A stretch of 64,000 nt of DNA from Congeria kusceri (lineage: Eukaryota; Mollusca; Bivalvia; Myida; Dreissenidae): positions 44,581,347-44,645,346 of the forward strand of contig CM051024.1 of assembly GCA_027627225.1 (NCBI GenBank), in the 5' to 3' direction. The position numbers and the translations under genes were made by a program. The notes under the pieces were generated by a model that was not told where the DNA came from, did no database searches, and was given only the letters and a program-made list of their open reading frames with translations. Below, one piece after another: positions 24,401 to 36,673 of this stretch (position 1 is the stretch's first letter; every line of letters begins with the position of its first letter).

Positions 24401-26442
24401 ATTATAATGAAGCAGGTGCCAGAAAGTCTAGGTGAAAAGTGACAATCCAAGCTGCACGGGATTTCCTAATTACCAGGTATATAGGTTTTTTCTAGTTCCA
24501 TATATACCTGAGTTAGTATGACATGCTTAGGAAGTTTTTCCTTAAAATCTCCTAAAACTAAACATGTGGCCAAAGGCCATGGGTGCCCCCACATTCTGCT
24601 GTCTGTCACAAACCCTGCTATTACTATACCAAGGTTAACAAGTTCACATGTTGATAAATAGGTCTATACAGTTTCATCACTCTAGAAGTTATATTTTCGG
24701 AGTTACACGCGCCATAAGTCCAAAAATGTCAATTTTGGCTAAAAAAAGGGGCCATTACTTTGACAAATCTGCACCAAAATATCCAGGTGCACAATTCATA
24801 TGCTGATGCTTATGTTTATAAAGTTTCATCACTCTAGCAGTTATACTTTTTGAGTTACATGCGACACAAAAATCCCACATTCGGACAAATGCAAATCTAC
24901 ATTCCCCCCACCCACCCCCACACACACCCCCACACACACCCCACCTGAAAAAGAGGGCATAAAAACCCAACAAACTTGAGGAATACTTTCATTAACAATT
25001 TAAACTAATTATTTAAATTAAGACTGCTCCTCTCTATCTATATGGTAAAGCAATTGTAGCATGAACCCAGGTTTTGAAACAGTAAAAATCATATACATGG
25101 AGTGTCAAACTGCTCCTGGTATATGACTAAATTTTTACAATATATACAATTTCAACATAAGATCCCATATACATGAAAATCAGGTTGTGAAAAGTGAGAG
25201 TGTTTTAAGAATATAGTCAATGAGCTGGGTGGTAGGCGGAAAGTGTTCAAATATTGATTATTGATTTAGTACTGAGTAATAGACATTTTTTACCAGGGGT
25301 CGAAAATTAGAACATGCCCTCATAAGCTCAAGTAATAATAATACATTATAAGATTGTATGCTTTCTTTGCTAACTGCTAATGCCAATAACTGATTTACAC
25401 TCATAATACTTTTATAATTGGTAAGAAAACAGTCTATGAGTATTTAGAAATGTCCATGGCAAAATGAAGTAACCTTCTCCAACTATATACTTTTTATACG
25501 TTTTTCAATAATTAAACGCTTACAAATTCATTAAGGATTTTGTTTCTATGCTTAAAATCCAGATATTATCTGATTATTTGAGGCACAACTAGTCCAATCT
25601 AGTCAGCTCAAAGAATGTTTAAACAAAAGGGCAGGTTTGAATTTCAAAAGAAAAGTACATTAATCTTGATTTGCAACGAATGAAAAAACAAATTCAGACA
25701 ATATCCCATTTAAGTTTACTATTATTAAAGAATATTACAACACATAAAAATAATGTTCAGTATGACTTTATGAACATTGCTACATCATAAATAGTTTATT
25801 ATTTATAAATTAGCCTGTTGTTTTCTCGTGAAAAAACAAACACACCGCAAACCACCCAGCTCAAGGCAATGTATAGCTGATATGCTGTCAAGGGAGGTAA
25901 ATATTGTACAAGTTAGAATCCAGTCACATACAGAGTTACTCACCCTGGATCCCCTGCATACATTGTGCTGTGTTTTTATTGATTCCTCAGACCCCTATCA
26001 GTTATCTCCCCTACAAGAATACAGAGTGAAATGCTGGTGTGGCGCTACTCTACGGATGAAACATGATGCAAAATGGTGGAGCATTTAATGGCAGAATGCA
26101 TTTAATACTGCAAAATATTTCAAAGCACGAAACATGATAAACACAAGAGGCATGCATTTGAATGTCTCCGTAATTATTGCATTTCCATACACTGTGCACA
26201 AATTCATCAAGTTACCAGTATTTGGTGGTTAAATACACACACATTTTGTAATGCATTAATTTTATTATCTGTAACATACAATCACATATAACAAAATTTT
26301 AATGCTAAATCTGAAGCCAATGTGAGCCGTGTAATTGCCAAAAAAGCAACAACAAACCACAGGTAAATGAGCTCAAAGTACCAGAATTACGTGGGTGCCC
26401 ACTTGCATATGGCTGGTTTAAATTGCAGCTGGTAAGAAACAA
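24401..26442. other. Unannotated sequence with a low-order repeat
   Basis: At 24550-24965 two diverged units share TTTCATCACTCTAG-AGTTAT, with small hairpin GGCCAAAGGCC near the left and an AGGGCATAA right edge. This may be another non-autonomous element but its ends are uncertain. A CCCCCACACAC run is at 24905-24940. The frame at 25828-26088 has no recognisable domain. Confidence 0.45.
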
Positions 26443-26541
26443 CTTGCCATCGTGTACTGTCAATGAAAGTTGGGCAATCTGACAATTGCTTCCTTGCCAT
26501 CGTGTACTGCCAATGAAAGGTGTGCAATCTGACAATTTTGG
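26443..26541. repeat. Two-copy tandem duplication, 50-bp period
   Basis: CTTGCCATCGTGTACTG starts at 26443 and again at 26493, followed by CAATGAAAG and GCAATCTGACAATT in both copies. Confidence 0.85.
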
Positions 26542-26589
26542 AAGCAAGAGTTACTTGCCCTCAGTATACACCAGAAGCAGTGTCTATGA

Positions 26590-27320
26590 TAGCTTGGTCA
26601 TGAACACTGACAATTATGGTTTGGTCATAGACACAGACAATAATTTGGCCATGGACATGGATAACTGTTTGGTCATTACTGTGGATATTGTTTTAGCAAT
26701 AATGGATGCATATCTTGGTTTGATCATGAACATGAATAAAGATTTAGTCATGAACATGTATACAGGTTTATTTATGAAGATGGACAATGGTTAGGCCATA
26801 AACATAAATAGGGGTATGGTCATGAACTTTGATAATGATTTGGTCATGAACATCGATAATTTGTCATGAACATGGCACAATGGTTTGGTCATGAACATAG
26901 ATAATGGTTTGGTCACGAACATGGATAATGGTTTCGTCATGAACATGGATTATGGTTTGGTCATGAACATGGATTATGGTCTGGTCATGAACATGGATAA
27001 TTTGTCATGAACATAGGACAATAGTTTTGTCATAAACATGGATAATGGTTTTGTCATAAACATGGATAATGGTTTTGTAATGAACATGGAAAATGGTTTG
27101 GTCATGAACATGGAAAATGGTTTTGTCATGAACATGGAAAATGGTTTTGTCATGAACATGGATAATGGCTTGGTCAAGAACATGGGACAATGGTTTGGCC
27201 ATGAACATGGCCAATGGTTTTGTCATGAACATGGATAATGGTTCTAACATGAACACTCACAATGGCTCTAACATCAAAATTGGTAATGAGTACAACATGA
27301 ACATAGATACTGATCATAAA
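26590..27320. repeat. Minisatellite, 24-bp unit, about 28 copies
   Basis: The unit is ATGAACATGGATAATGGTTT plus TGTC, with edge copies more diverged than central ones (27040-27170). Since 24 is divisible by three it is open in several frames: + strand frames give octapeptide repeats (NMDNGFVM) and - strand frames give others (KPFSMFMT). There is no start context, signal or splice site that supports a protein, and frames break at single-base indels. Treated as non-coding. Confidence 0.9.
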
Positions 27321-28009
27321 AAATGCGATTTTTGTTATAACCCCTAATTTTTCTACTTCAACCCTAAATTTTGATGGGGTACACTTACAAAAATGACTGA
27401 CATATTGTCAAAATGTATTTTATTTATTCCTGAATAGCTTTAATTTATACGTTAAAGATGTAGCTGATAAAAAACATAAGTACTAAAGTTGACCAACAAT
27501 ACTTATGACATTAAATTTGGCTAAGCATATGGTAAAAAATAACAGATTTCATTACACTAAAAATACGCCTAACACCAATTTGTGTATATATTGTTTTACT
27601 TCTATTTCATAGTATGTCAAAATCAGTAATACCAAAATCTAATATAACCTAATCTGGGAGGAAAAAGGTATAAATTGATAGTTCACCACAAAAATCTCAA
27701 GGTATAACACTTGGAGTGAAGCAACCCTATGTTATAAAAAAAAGAAAATTATGAAAAATAAAACAAGTAAAAAAGCAAATATTTTCCTTCTATGTTAACT
27801 TATTTTTTCTCTTCTTGTTATAAACTATGGGCAGCATCAATATTAAATGAATTATTTGTGCATTAATGTTAAAGAAATAGTGTTTTGTGTAAACATTTTA
27901 AATACAAATGTAACTAGCTGAGGTTCACATATCCTTGGTTACCAAATTCAGAAAAATAACAAACATTTTTTATATGTGTGTGTTTCAAAAAATTCAATTG
28001 ACATTTTCA
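27321..28009. other. Unannotated AT-rich sequence
   Basis: No gene or repeat was recognised. Confidence 0.5.
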
Positions 28010-28335
28010 TTACATTGGGTTAACAAGAGTTTCAAAAAACTGGCAAATCTTTGTGATAACTTCATCAAGACTCTTCTTGGAGCTTGTGACTATTGGTAAA
28101 ATGTCACTGTTTTTGGATAAAAAGGTGTCTCTTAGACCATTCTCATCATTTCGCCGATACATAATTTTCAGACGTTTTTTACAGCGGTAGATCTTGTCAA
28201 AATTCATCAGTGGAACAGGTCCAAGTTTACACAATGAACAGTATTTTAAATTATCCAACAGAACACCAAACTCGATCACCCGACGTCCCGCTCTCCACCC
28301 ATCTCGACTGACTATTTTTCCAAGTTTTAGGTGTG
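28010..28335 (-). pseudogene. Possible fragment of a Mutator-like transposase N-terminal domain
   Basis: On the - strand an open frame reads through about 108 codons with no start needed at its upstream end; the first ATG-independent part contains SRDGWRAGRRVIEFGVL, then LKYCSLCKLGPVPL. A GRR-V-E-(F/L)-GVL segment followed by a CxxC-type pair is reminiscent of the Mutator-like transposase domain common in invertebrate genomes. Only the start of such a domain would be present; the rest of the frame (to the stop near 28010) is not recognised. No DDE catalytic region, splice partner or flanking inverted repeat was found. It could instead be an exon of an unknown host gene. Confidence 0.35.
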
Positions 28336-30757
28336 AATGAATGTTATTTCACAGCAAGGAGCACGTATCTCCTTCACGCAGATATGTTTTTATAAACGAA
28401 TAATTATGTTCAATAATACTAATAATCCTTGGAAGTTTATTTATAACTATTTTAACTTTAGTGAAATGAAATACACCAGACATGTTGCGAAAATGTCATG
28501 ATTAAATGTAAACAGAAATTCCCAACAATGACGTCATTTGAAGGTATTCCCCATGCCAGAGTACCTTGTTTTTGTTCAAACTACATTTTTACTTTCATCG
28601 TCAAACACAAATAAGCATTTATTTCACACATTTAATTGAAAATAACTCAACATTCGAAAAGTAATATTTATTTCGCGAAAATAATATCTGTTTCGGATCA
28701 GATAGATTGGATTTACGGTTAGTGGTGAATGGGCCGAAGTTAACCGATATTTCGCCAGTATTTCCAAAGTCATTAGGACCTTTCTACCTTAATAAGAACT
28801 CAATAACAAAGAGATTGACCCATTGAAAAGATGAGGTTTTCATAATTATTCATTCTGGAATGAGAATTAACTAAAACCTTTTTCCAGAAAAAACTGCAAC
28901 ATGACTGTGCAGAATAAATTGTTCCTAAAATCTCAATCAATACAAATTTGGTGTTAATGGAAAAAATATATCTAACAACAGACTATAAAAACATATTATA
29001 ACTCCTAGCAGTTTCTGTTGCACTGAATAAAGCACATTGAATATCTTCAATTTTACAAAGCACCATTTAATATTTTACTAAATCCATTATGAGACCACTA
29101 AATATAAACCACTCCAATAATATAATAATAATAGTATCAAAATATTCAAGTAACAAACACACGAACTTACTTAATAATTCCAGCTGTTATGTTACCTGAA
29201 TATTCAAACAAATTTTCAAATATTCAGGACCAGTGAACACGTTTCATAAAACACTCCCAAACATCGCAAACTAAAATAGTCGTCTTGTAACAATAACTAC
29301 TGATGACTATCTTCTATATAAGACGCAGAGCTCAACAAAAGGTGAAATTCAGGTAAAGCACTTTCCGACCAATAAGGGTGGTCTTGCAGAGAAAATTAAT
29401 TATTCACTTGTTGCCTATGTGAGTGTTTGAGGATTCCAACAGTTATTGACTACCTGAAAATTCCGAAGAGTGTAGGGGTTTACCATGTTTACCTCTAGAT
29501 TTAATACACCTAATTACTTGTTCAAGGTAACCATACAATGAACCGAAATTAAAGATCATTCATTTTATTTTGATAATGCTGTCAACAATGTATTGTTATT
29601 TCCTATCATATACTTCAATGTACGACAACCAGGTAAAATATCTTCCTAAACCCTCAGATATTACCAATTAAACATGCAAAAAAATATCCTCATTTGCTGT
29701 AATTTCCTTTATTACGTAGGTGAGAGAATGTTGGACTGTTTTGATTGATATTTAGAATTTACTTTTGCATCTAAATGAATACTGATTTAAAAAACTGACT
29801 AAACTACATTTAATGCAACACAATTTCTTTGTATCTTTTTAAATAATCATTATATAATTATGTCCATAAACTTAAATTGCATTGCTGATCTTTTAGCAAT
29901 CTTTTGCAGGTGCACTGCCTTGCTCCTCTTCCCTTGTACCCCTTCTTAACACGAATACTGAGGCTTGTGTGCCTAATATAGCAAGGGCCATATATAGGCG
30001 TCTTCTACAAACATTTTTTTATAATTTATTACTCTATTGCATTAAACGTTTACTTTACACACGCATTTTTTTTTCCCAGTTACATTTAAAAAAAATATTT
30101 TCTCAACAATGACATAGACCCCATCTGAAAAATTAAGCCCTAGATAAAACTTTTCTATATGCCATATACTATGTACATGTACTTATATATAACAGCCAAG
30201 GTTAGTAATGTTACGATGAAACAAAATGAGCTACTTAACCGATCTCTTGTAAACTTTAAAATCCGATTAATCCAAGATTATTCCGAACTTCTGGTTGACA
30301 TAGGCATGAGCAGATCAACGGGCTATTACATAAATAAATTCACTCATAAAAGATTATAGACACCCGTAAGCACTTGGCTTGCTTTCAATAAATAAATGAA
30401 TTGGATCATTGAATACTGTAGTTTGTAACAAAAGACAGAGTATCTATTTACTATGAAGATTTTATAAATATTTCTCACTATGCAAGGTTTATAAACAATT
30501 TTAAACATATGGCTTACAGTCTGTCGACAGGTGTAAAAATGTTCTCCAGACATTAGGTCCATAACATCTTCAGTATACCAAATCAGTCTTAAAATTAAAA
30601 TTAAACTTTGCAGAAATCGTTTCTATTAAATAGACATCTTACCGATCAAAATAAAAAAAAAAGAAACGTGGAAATTCCACGAAAACCAAATTTTTCGAAC
30701 AAAATGCAAAAAAGTTAGCACAATAATAAAAGACAGTTCTGGGAGCCATATACATTC
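28336..30757. other. Unannotated AT-rich sequence
   Basis: No gene, RNA or clear repeat was recognised. Confidence 0.5.
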
Positions 30758-31925
30758 CTAAGCGAGGTCTCATTATAAGGTATCTATGTATGAAGTTTCG
30801 TTAAAATATTGCAACGCGTTCTCAAATTATTGAGCAGAAACCGTTTTTGTATATTTAGTAACATTGACCTTGACTTTGATGTCACCCACCCGATATGCAA
30901 TCCCAAGCTTGGTCTAGATACCAGGTATCTATGTATGAAGTTTCATTCAAATATCTTCTATTTTTGAAATGGAGACCTTGACCCCACCCACCCTATATGC
31001 AATTCCAAGCGAGGTCTTGATATAAGGTATCTATGTATGACGTTTCATTAAACTATATCGATGCATTGTAAAGTTATTGAGCGAAAACCGTTTTTTTATT
31101 TTTAGTAACCGTGACCTTGACCCCACCCACCACATATGCAATCCAAAGAGAGGTCTCAATATAATGTATCTATGTATGAAGTATCATTAAAATATCTTGA
31201 TGCATTCTCAAGTTTTTAAGCGGAAACCATTTTCTATTTTTAGTAACTGTCACCTTGACCTTGAACACACCCACTCCATATGCAATCTCAAGCAAGGCTT
31301 CAATATAAGGTATATATGTATGAAGTTTCATAAAAAATCTTGATGCGTTCTCAAGCTTTTGACCAGAAACCGTTTTTCTATTTTAAGTAACAGTTACCTT
31401 GACCTTAACCTTACACACCCCATATGCAATCCAAAGCGAGGTCTCGATATATGGTATCTGTTTAAGAAGTTTCATTAAGATATCTTTATGGATTCTAAAG
31501 TCATTGAGCGGAAACGTTTTTTTTATTTTTAGTAATGGTGACCTTGACCCCACCCACCCCATATGCAATCCCAAGCAAGGTCTCGATATAAGGTATCTAT
31601 GTATTAAGTTTAATAAAAATATCTCGATACATTCTCAAGTTATTGAGCGGAAACCGTTTTTCTATTTTTAGTAACGGTGACCTTGACCTCACCCACCCCA
31701 TATGCAATCCCAAGCGAGGTCTCGATATAAGGTATCTATGTATGGAGTTTCATTGGAAACCGTTTTTCTATTTTTAGTAAAGATAACCTTGACCTTGACC
31801 TCACCCATCCCATATGCAATCCCAAGCGAGGTCTGGATATAAGGTATCTATGTATGAAGTTTTATTAAATATCTCTATCCGTTCTCGAGTTAGAGAGCGG
31901 AAACGAAAAGTTGATGCCGCCACCC
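30758..31925. repeat. Tandem array, about 140-bp unit, nine copies
   Basis: GGTATCTATGTATGAAG or close variants occur near 30779, 30926, 31027, 31165, 31309, 31453, 31590, 31730 and 31844. Each unit also has CCATATGCAATCCCAAGCGA, GAGCGGAAACCGTTTTT and GACCTTGACC. The two short units (about 101 and 114 bp) have internal deletions. Open frames here are artefacts. Confidence 0.9.
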
Positions 31926-32779
31926 CGCCCACCCGCCCAACGACATACCCCAATCTAATAATCAAAATTTTTCTTTGAAAAATTAGGTTAAAAACGCATT
32001 GAAATAACATTTTGCATACTTTTTATAGTATAGTTATCTATATCGATAGCTGGTGATGCATCTGGAGTAAATCAGCATGTACATGAGTGTATATTCCGTT
32101 CGTAACGAGCGTTTTTGAACATAAACATTATAAAATGTATTTCGTAAATAGGAAACAGTTTTCAGTCAAATAAACATCATTGATGTTCAATGGAACTCAT
32201 GTCAATTAAAGATGTATTGAATTATATTCTATTGACTGGGGCTTTAATGATAATGATAACTCATTGGCCCAAAGTCAGTGGGACAAGTAAACTGTCTTTT
32301 GGTGCAGTTGGTAATTTTAATGAGTAGGGAAAGTGCAAAAGTTTTGCTGTATAAAACAGTTCAAAATGTTTCAGACAAGTGACTTTTTTTATTCAAAGAT
32401 TCTTACATTTGATTGTCTCTTATATTAACTTTCAAAGATCCACAATGAGGTTACACAAAGGACCATAGTCATGTTGCCATGCTTTATATATTAAAACCAG
32501 AAATGAAAATAGAAGCAACAGTCACATCAATGATACATGGCATTCATTAGCTAACATTTGGAATGCCAAATATGGTGTATTTTTCCCAGTTGAAATGAAA
32601 ATGAGAAGTGACAAAATTCTAAAATACATATGAAATGTGATAAACACCATTAAAATGCTAAGTTCAACAAATATAACACTAGATTAAGTAATTCATTAAT
32701 AAAACAACTTTCTTAAATGTTTCCCAAATCTTAGCAAGATTTTGAGACACAAAATTCCCAATTTGATGGGTACCGGAGC
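31926..32779. other. Unannotated sequence
   Basis: No feature was recognised. Confidence 0.5.
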
Positions 32780-33976
32780 CAGGGCTCCCGCTGCCTATCG
32801 CAATTGTCGCCAAATGCGAAAGTTTTTGAAAAGTGGCGACAAGATCTTTCAATTTGCGAAAACTAGTGGCGAAAAACGTATTTTCGTTTATTTTTGGTAA
32901 ACAAATGGCGTAAGCGACTCGATATAGTAGACCGGAAACATGTGTCTCTGTGCGCGCATCACACACATGTTACTAGCACATGCATTCTTTAGCTGCAGTC
33001 AGTCACCGTGAACCTTCATTATCTAACTAAAACGCAGTGTTATTTACACTTGCCAATGACGTGAATGATCAACCAATCGGCGTGAAATACATGTATGCAC
33101 ACATTAGTAAGTGTGCATACATGTATTTCAGACATGTGCGGCTTTTCCCGACCATAAAACGTAAACACAATTGACTTATGTGTTTTCGTTGTTCATCATC
33201 TCCGAATTTAGTTTAATTCCTAAACAAGGCACTGCTTTAAATTACTTTCCTGTAAAATTTGGTAGAATATGGTTCCAAATCCGATTACGACGACTTTGAA
33301 TTTTCACATAACACATTCTTATATCCAAAATCTCGTAAACACCTTTTTGTATGTCATGTAAAACCTTTTGTTGTGCTAGAAAAGCGCGCGAAAGTTATGT
33401 TGACACAAACGACGTCACGTTCTACGCATGGAAAGCGTGCATGTATCGGCAATGTGCTTGTACTAAATATAGACGTATGCTCTGCGAATAAATACGTTGT
33501 AGTGAAAGAATGTTTAAATCGTTTGTTCAGATTATGTAACACGGCTTAATGGATCAGTATTGACTGTTCTAATAGATGCTTTGTGTCAACACTGTGTGAT
33601 ACTAGATAAATGATAAGGCGATTAACAAGTATGGCTTCAGTGGCTGATTTCACAGTTTGACATGACATAGATGTTACGAACAACATCTGTGGTGATTAAA
33701 GTAAGTTAATTAAGCAGCAATTTAATAATTTTAATTAATTATTGGTATTACCGACAAGGAAAAGAAAATTGTTAATAATTATAATCAATTGCAATTAAAA
33801 TGACCGTCAAATAAAAAGCGTAATAAATTGTTACAAATACAATTTTATCTATTGACTGAACAGCATATGGATTAAGAATGGCTACAAATTGGCTCTTATT
33901 TTTTGAAAATGGCGACAGATTTTAAAAAATGGCGAAAATGGTGGCGAAAGATTTTTTTTTTCCAGTGAGAGCCCTG
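32780..33976. mobile_element. hAT-like non-autonomous element, GGCGAC subterminal repeats, copy 1
   Basis: The ends CAGGGCTCCCGCTG and CAGTGAGAGCCCTG (33963-33976) are inverted repeats with two mismatches. Near both ends the words TGTCGCCA, GTGGCGAC and TGGCGAAA recur, as expected of subterminal transposase-binding repeats. It shares these with 56282-57225. No transposase frame was found. A perfect 19-bp palindrome arm pair lies inside at about 33084-33129. Confidence 0.65.
33084..33129. repeat. Perfect inverted repeat, 19-bp arms
   Basis: GAAATACATGTATGCACAC and GTGTGCATACATGTATTTC flank an 8-bp loop. It lies inside the hAT-like element at 32780-33976. Confidence 0.85.
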
Positions 33977-34096
33977 GGAACCATTCCCAAAGCAGTGAAA
34001 AAAGATCATTGAGATGATCTCTTGAGGACCCACTTCTAATGAAGTGACAGCATGGGGATCTCTGAACCAGTCAATGGCAAGCACATAATGCACCTA

Positions 34097-34412
34097 TCAA
34101 TATTATTTCCCCCTGGGGGTGGGGAGGGAGTATGCGGGGGGAGTGGCGGTCAAACCCAGGCGAATTTGACTATTTGAATTTTGGGGGGTGTAATTCCCCA
34201 CCCTAGAGCCAAGCATTTTTGTCTGAATCCCCTCAATGGGGCATGCTTAATTGGTGTATCAAATGGCCCGGGGGCCAATATTACCTCTAGATCTAAAATC
34301 CAAACCAAGTCTATTTCCCCGAACCCGGAATCATTCTGTGTGTCAAATTCCCGCCCGACGGGAAATGCTTTCAGTCTCAAGTCCTGTATATGCCCTGGGG
34401 GAAAATATTGGT
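34097..34412. mobile_element. Inverted-repeat MITE, GC-rich interior
   Basis: CAATATTATTTCCCCCTGGG at 34098 pairs with CCCTGGGGGAAAATATTG at 34393-34410. The interior is unusually GC-rich for the region (ATTTTGGGGGGTG, GGCCCGGGGGCC). Overlapping open frames here run in several directions and are not supported. Confidence 0.6.
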
Positions 34413-35382
34413 AAGTACATAAAGCAAATGCAGTTTATATGCATCTATTATTGAACACACTTTCAAGAAATGTGACAATGCGCTTCTCAACACAACAGCA
34501 TGCATGTCGGGTCAAGTTTCAGCTAAAAGGTCCCATACATGCATTTGTCAGATTATATTACAGCTAAAAGATTACTTTTTGTGCTGAAAGTTTCTGAAGG
34601 AAGGCTCAATAGCTATGCAACCTTCCTCAGAAATGTTTCACTTATAACAGTCCATGTTGTGTCATTATGTGTTTTGAATAAATTCTAGTATCAAGAGAGC
34701 CAAATTGGCACTGGGACGCTCACTTGATAGGCAAGTGATACATCATTAGGGAAAGATCAAGAGCAAAATATCAGGGTGCTGCACCCAGCTCCTTGGTTCC
34801 CCCCTGCTGCCCCTCTGGGCTGGTAAACACAGAAATGTTCAATATCTTTTAAAACTTATTATATTTTTGCATATATTCCATGACGAATGAATAGACTATG
34901 CTTAAAAACCTTAATTACAGGCATTAGAATAATAAATACCCTGGATTTAGCAAATTAAAAAAATGTCAATAGACTGGACCGGATTTTCACCCTGCTCCTT
35001 TCTAGCAGCACCCTGTACCTTTTGTGATCCTAGATCTTTCCCTACATCATATATATTTGAAACCTGTTTGAGACAAGATTTTGAAAGCTTTCAATTTATT
35101 TTGCATTTGAAGCGTAATGTCCCTTTAACATCTACAAGCAGGCTGCATTAGCATGCTACTCCTTGCTTGATCAAGATCAAATGACCAATGTTGAGGTGAT
35201 GTGAAATGTTACCGGTAGGTAGTTTCAATTTAATATCTTCATTCTGACATTTAACATAATTTGGACCAAACATTTTAATTACATTGAAATTCCAAAAACT
35301 CTAAGCATAGACAAAAGTGGCATATCTTCAAAATAGTTGGCCATTGTTGGCTGCGTAATAAACATGAATGAAGCACATAAAA
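34413..35382. other. Unannotated sequence
   Basis: No feature was recognised. Confidence 0.5.
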
Positions 35383-35538
35383 AGATTCCGCTTTTATGTC
35401 ATTTTCTGTTTCAAGCAATTATCTTTTAAATATATAAATCCACTGTAAGCGGAAAGTGCCGTCTGGACTGCACAGGCTAATCCGGGACAACACTTCACAC
35501 ACATGCATTACGACCGGTTTTCCCATGACACGCCTTAT
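35383..35538. mobile_element. Partial TA MITE (right half)
   Basis: It retains the spacer (TTCCGCTTTTATG, TCATTTTCTGTTTC) and the right half ending GGTTTTCCCATGACACGCCT; the left arm is absent. Confidence 0.8.
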
Positions 35539-35715
35539 ATATATAACTCGACCAGCTAACAAACACACTAAAACTGAATTTGAACTAGTAACTTATACAA
35601 GTAATTAATAGTAATAAGTTTACCTTGTATGTAGAAACTGAATGCTAAACCACCCTTTCTTCTTTTAAAACATGCGCAGCAAAAACATCTGAAAACATAA
35701 CAGATTTAAGATATT

Positions 35716-36003
35716 TTGTTTGTTTGTTTTGGATTTTTCGCAGTATTCAACAGTATTTCAGTCATATAATGGCAGTTAGTTAACCTACTCACACTTTTCC
35801 TGGGCAAGCTGGTTTACCAGTACTAGGTGCACATACTTATGCCAGTAACTGACAAATGCCCTACTTGAATCAGAGGTAGGGGGAGAATAGCCGTAGAAAT
35901 CATTTCATGACCAATCCCCACACAAGTTATGTGGCCGGGCTGGGAATCGAACCCGCGATCCTCTGAATTGTAGTCCAGCACTCTACCAACTGAGCTAAGA
36001 TAT
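35716..36003 (-). mobile_element. tRNA-derived SINE
   Basis: Read on the - strand, the first 70 bases look like a tRNA: A box TAGCTCAGTTGGTAGAG and B box GGTTCGATTCC, with an anticodon-like arm between them. The 5' bases do not pair with the acceptor-like CCGGCCA, so it is not a functional tRNA gene. About 200 bp of body follow (CTAGTACTGG, CAGCTTGCCCAGGAAAAGTG, ACTGAAATACTGT) and then an (AAAC)n-type tail at 35716-35730. tRNA head, unrelated body and simple A-rich tail define a SINE; the body ending is of a kind familiar from mollusc SINEs. Confidence 0.8.
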
Positions 36004-36068
36004 GCATGTGAATAAAACATTTTAAAATTTTTTACGAAACATACAAGTATGCACATTTTTTATTGATA

Positions 36069-36275
36069 TGAGGCGTGTCGTGGGAAAACCGTCTAATCCA
36101 GGACGGCACTTTCCGCATTTATGGTATTTCCTGTTTCAATGAAGTCTCTTCTAAACATAAATCCACTGTAGGCGGAAAGTGCCGTCCTGGATTAGCCTAT
36201 GCGGACTGCACAGGCTAATCCGGGACGACACTTTACGCACATGCATTAAGTCCGGTTTTCCCATGACGTGCCACA
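36069..36275. mobile_element. Double-palindrome TA MITE, left core deleted
   Basis: TGAGGCGTGTCGTGGGAAAA at the left and TTTTCCCATGACGTGCCACA at the right, each beside TA. The spacer and right palindrome are intact; the left palindrome is shortened. Confidence 0.85.
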
Positions 36276-36460
36276 TATTGTAACTTCCCATACGGTAATT
36301 GTTTAATAGTTGCCAGTGGTCCTTAGAAATAGTCCACTACAAGGATTATAATAAGTGACAGACAGCCAGACAGGACAGCAGCTTTTGGCAGGAAACATAA
36401 GAACCTGAAAATATCCTCTGTGATAATAGTTAAAACGAAAGACACGGTTAAAAGAACATT

Positions 36461-36563
36461 TGACGCATGTCGTGGGAAACCTGGGCTTAATGCCTGCACA
36501 GGCTAATCCGGGAAGACACTTTATGCACATGCATTAAGCCCGGTTTTCCCACGACACGCATCA
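36461..36563. mobile_element. Double-palindrome TA MITE, minimal copy
   Basis: Only the outer arms and one core half remain (TGACGCATGTCGTGGGAAAC, GCACAGGCTAATCCGGGA, TTTTCCCACGACACGCATCA). Confidence 0.8.
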
Positions 36564-36673
36564 TTTAATTTATATATATCACCTTATAATTACATTATAA
36601 GGTAATTTAATCATTGTTGCTCGATTTCAAGAGATACATTTTCAGTCCCTAATTTAAAACTGATTTCTTAATA

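Noticed and set aside
25828..26088. 86-residue frame with Cys and His residues
   Set aside because: No domain match that I can name and no gene context.
26486..27347. Repeat protein encoded by NMDNGFVM octapeptides
   Set aside because: A 24-bp repeat is open by arithmetic; frames break at indels and there is no start or splice support.
35930..36003. Functional tRNA gene on the - strand
   Set aside because: A and B boxes are clear, but the acceptor stem does not pair and a SINE body with a simple tail follows.
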